Source: Halorientalis pallida (GTDB lineage Archaea; Halobacteriota; Halobacteria; Halobacteriales; Haloarculaceae). From it: a stretch of DNA of 64,000 bases. Below, one piece after another: positions 62,086-64,000 of this stretch. The notes beneath the pieces were generated by a model that searched no databases, was not told where the DNA came from, and saw only the letters and a program-made list of their open reading frames with translations. Made by a program: the position numbers and the translations under genes. The stretch is taken from the NCBI RefSeq assembly GCF_004118325.1, contig NZ_RDFA01000001.1, positions 634,742 to 698,741 of the forward strand. Reading direction: 5' to 3'. Each line of letters starts with the position of its first letter. Positions within the stretch are counted from its first letter, which is position 1.

Positions 62086-62641
62086 CGCCCTGCTCTCCCA
62101 CCCGGTCCTGGCCGGACGCGATGGTCTCGCAGTACGGTTCGTGATCGATGAACGTCGTTCCGGTACATGTGTGTCTCCGTTCGCGTACCCGCCGGCGACG
62201 GACGTGTACTGCCGGCGATGCCGTCGGAGGGCCCTCCGCACTGAACGAACGAGGGGGAGAGATATGATGCTAGTGGGGTCGATTCCGGAAGTTCCAGAAG
62301 CCGTGTCACGTGCCACGGTGTCTGCGGTGGTATCGGTGCAAAAAAGCACGCGCTGGGACGGTCTCGATGAACTCCCGTCCCGGAATCAGGACCACTCCAC
62401 CGGCTGACGATGTGACGGTGATCGACGGTCACTGCCGTCGATTCGGTGTCCTCGAGTGTCATCCGGTCCGATCGTAGTTCGCTCGCTCACCGAGCGGTAC
62501 GCCGAAGTCCCGACAGCAAGTGCGGTCCGTGTAGCTCCGCGACAGCCTCGCTGAGACGAACACGGCACAGTCTAAGTTGAGGACGTCTCTCCGGCCCGAG
62601 AGTGCCACTGTCTGACCGATTTGGGAAACCGGGGCGGTGAT
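62086..62641. other. Intergenic region without convincing genes
   Basis: The 556 bases separate the small membrane peptide from the repeat-rich surface protein. Open frames on both strands (62082-62462 minus, 62141-62407 plus) overlap one another, are Arg-rich and show no domain. I see nothing I can support here. Confidence 0.45.
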
Positions 62642-64000
62642 TCACCGATCCATCCGTGACCGAGCGGCGAGCACGGCCACCAGGACGACGAGCAGGAGAG
62701 CCACGAGCGCCACGGCCGGGACCCCGCCACCGGTGTCAGTCGGTGGCGTCCCGGCCTCGTCCGGCGTCGCTGTTTCGTTGGCGAGGATCAGGGTCGCTGG
62801 TACGACTCTCGTGACACTCGTCGTGGTTCCGTTAGCGCTCTCGATCGAGAGCGTGACGGCCGTTTCTCCACTCGGCTTCGCGGACAGTTCTAGCGCTCGT
62901 CCGCGTCGGTCGACGGTGCCGTCACCGTCGACGTCCCAGCCGTGCGCCTCGGCGGACGCCCGTGACACCCCCGACTGTGCGACGAGCCGGACCGAACCGT
63001 TCGCACTCGGATCGCTCGGGCTATACCGGAACCACGCCTCACCGTTCGTTCCCGTTCCCGTCGCCGGGGCCGTCGTTGTCGTCGTTGTCGTCGTGGTTGC
63101 CGTCGGCAGCGGGGTCTCGGTCGAGGGTGACTGTGTCTCCGGCTCGACTTGGGTGGACGTTGCCGTTTGCGTCGGCGTAGGTGTCGGCGTCGGCGTAGGT
63201 GTCGGCGTCGGTTCAGTCACGCCGACGGTGCCACAGGTTTCGAGGTCACTCGTTTCGCCGCCGCTGTACGACCAGACTCTCACCTGCGGTTCGTAGGTTC
63301 CTGGTTCGGAGTACGAAACCACTTTCGAGCGGATGGCAGTGAGCTCGCCGAACGAGCCGGTGCCGTACTTGTCGTACTGGAAGTCGTCGGCGTTCTCCGA
63401 CCCCGATGCGTCGATCGTCACCGACTCGCCGACCCGAACGTTCGTCTCCAATACCCTACAGCTGGCGGCTACAGCCGGTGTCGGAGTGGGAGTGTCCGTT
63501 TGTGTCGGCGTGGCAGTGGGATTCGACGTCGATTCGGTCACGCTGACCGAGCCACAACCCGCGGTATCACTCGTTTCGCCACCGCTGTACGACCAGACCT
63601 TCACCTGTGGGTCGTAGGTGCCCGGTTCGGAGTACGAAACCGCTCTCGTGCTCTGGGTAGTGTACTCGCCGAACGTGCCGGTACCGTACTTGTCGTACTG
63701 GAAGTCGTCGGCGTTCTCCGACCCCGATGCATCGATCGTCACCGATTCGCCAACCCGAACGTTCGTCTCCGAGACCGTACAGCTGGCGTCTGCAGTAGAT
63801 TTCGGCGTGGGAGTAGGCGTCGACGTCGATTCGGTCACGCTAACCGTGCCACAGGCTGCGGTGTCACTGTTCTCACCGTCGCTGTACGACCAGACTTTCA
63901 CTTGTGGGTCGTAGGTGCCCGGTTCGGAGTACGAAACCACTCTCGTGCTCTGGGTAGTGTACTCGCCGAACGTGCCGGTACCGTACTTGTCGTACTGGTA
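62642..64000 (-). CDS. Repeat-rich membrane-anchored surface protein (5' end beyond window)
   Basis: The visible 452 residues are the C-terminal part of a larger exported protein. At least three PKD-like beta units are present, each with NVRVGESVTIDASGSENADD, YDKYGTG and SYSEPGTYDPQVKVWSYS, at periods of 297-321 bp, and a partial unit at the edge. Each unit has two Cys that may pair. Thr/Pro linkers (PTPTPTPT, polyT) follow, then a divergent unit with DVDGDGTVDRRG (EF-like) and a C-terminal membrane helix (ALVALLLVVLVAVLAARSR). It is a probable cell-surface anchored protein. Confidence 0.85.
   Translation of the reverse strand, partial: YQYDKYGTGTFGEYTTQSTRVVSYSEPGTYDPQVKVWSYSDGENSDTAACGTVSVTESTSTPTPTPKSTADASCTVSETNVRVGESVTIDASGSENADDFQYDKYGTGTFGEYTTQSTRAVSYSEPGTYDPQVKVWSYSGGETSDTAGCGSVSVTESTSNPTATPTQTDTPTPTPAVAASCRVLETNVRVGESVTIDASGSENADDFQYDKYGTGSFGELTAIRSKVVSYSEPGTYEPQVRVWSYSGGETSDLETCGTVGVTEPTPTPTPTPTPTPTQTATSTQVEPETQSPSTETPLPTATTTTTTTTTAPATGTGTNGEAWFRYSPSDPSANGSVRLVAQSGVSRASAEAHGWDVDGDGTVDRRGRALELSAKPSGETAVTLSIESANGTTTSVTRVVPATLILANETATPDEAGTPPTDTGGGVPAVALVALLLVVLVAVLAARSRMDR

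Noticed and set aside
62141..62407. Plus-strand frame in the last intergenic region
   Set aside because: No recognisable start signal, domain or acidic bias; overlapping frames of similar length exist on the other strand.
63061..63210. Short-period repeats considered as a regulatory satellite
   Set aside because: They are codons of the Thr/Pro linker in the surface protein.

Overview
The window is haloarchaeal chromosomal DNA (class Halobacteria; a Haloarculaceae-like relative is my guess). The evidence is GC-rich sequence (42 of 60 bases at 10261-10320), very acidic proteins, many twin-arginine lipoproteins, archaeal information genes (aIF-1A, transcription factor S, deoxyhypusine synthase), HalX and HTR-like signalling proteins, type IV pilus genes and a bacterioruberin operon. 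I saw no rRNA, tRNA, CRISPR array or recognisable insertion sequence.

Layout. 1-2438: the start of a large secreted beta-helix protein that runs off the left edge. 3052-8194: housekeeping genes (Nif3-like protein, YchF-type GTPase, patatin, deoxyhypusine synthase). 8402-10893: a three-gene set of CDP-glycerol-type glycerophosphotransferase, cytidylyltransferase-like enzyme and glycerophosphodiesterase, which together resemble a teichoic-acid-like pathway. 10984-15804: an AT-rich integrated element between two convergent chromosomal genes. It has an 11-bp direct repeat at its ends, a tyrosine recombinase with an accessory gene, a second copy of the recombinase C-terminus, a toxin-antitoxin pair and unrecognised cargo. 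15827-26670: exported lipoproteins, a methyltransferase, aIF-1A, an amidohydrolase/DUF59 pair, cold-shock protein, a histidine kinase, MsrB and UspA.

26677-32521: a type IV pilus operon (ATPase, membrane platform, pilin with an Ig-like domain). An in-frame TAG separates the ATPase from an acidic N-terminal segment. 32618-40094: FAA hydrolase, a gamma-carbonic-anhydrase-like protein lacking one zinc histidine, a large PAS kinase, a DsbA-like lipoprotein coupled to a CxxC membrane protein, and a TIGR00300-type ornithine cyclodeaminase. 40443-43274: a pair of beta-helix proteins, only one with a signal peptide. 43359-45080: a membrane gene broken by an in-frame TGA, then small helical proteins.

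45269-49764: carotenoid genes (crtB, and opposite it crtD-lyeJ-cruF) for C50 bacterioruberin. 49872-54632: SDR, ZIP transporter, zinc proteins, flavin-type protein, TFS and a divergent kinase/HalX regulator pair. 54624-58572: an RHH/coiled-coil/zinc protein, its acidic partner, an HTR-like RecA-fold protein and an RFA-P synthase homologue. 58715-60451: ilvD. 60811-64000: a NosD-like beta-helix protein and the end of a repeat-rich, membrane-anchored surface protein that runs off the right edge.

Most promising for follow-up are the glycerol-phosphate-polymer-like cluster, the integrated element with its duplicated recombinase end and perfect palindrome, the two in-frame stop codons, and the coupled DsbA/CxxC membrane pair.
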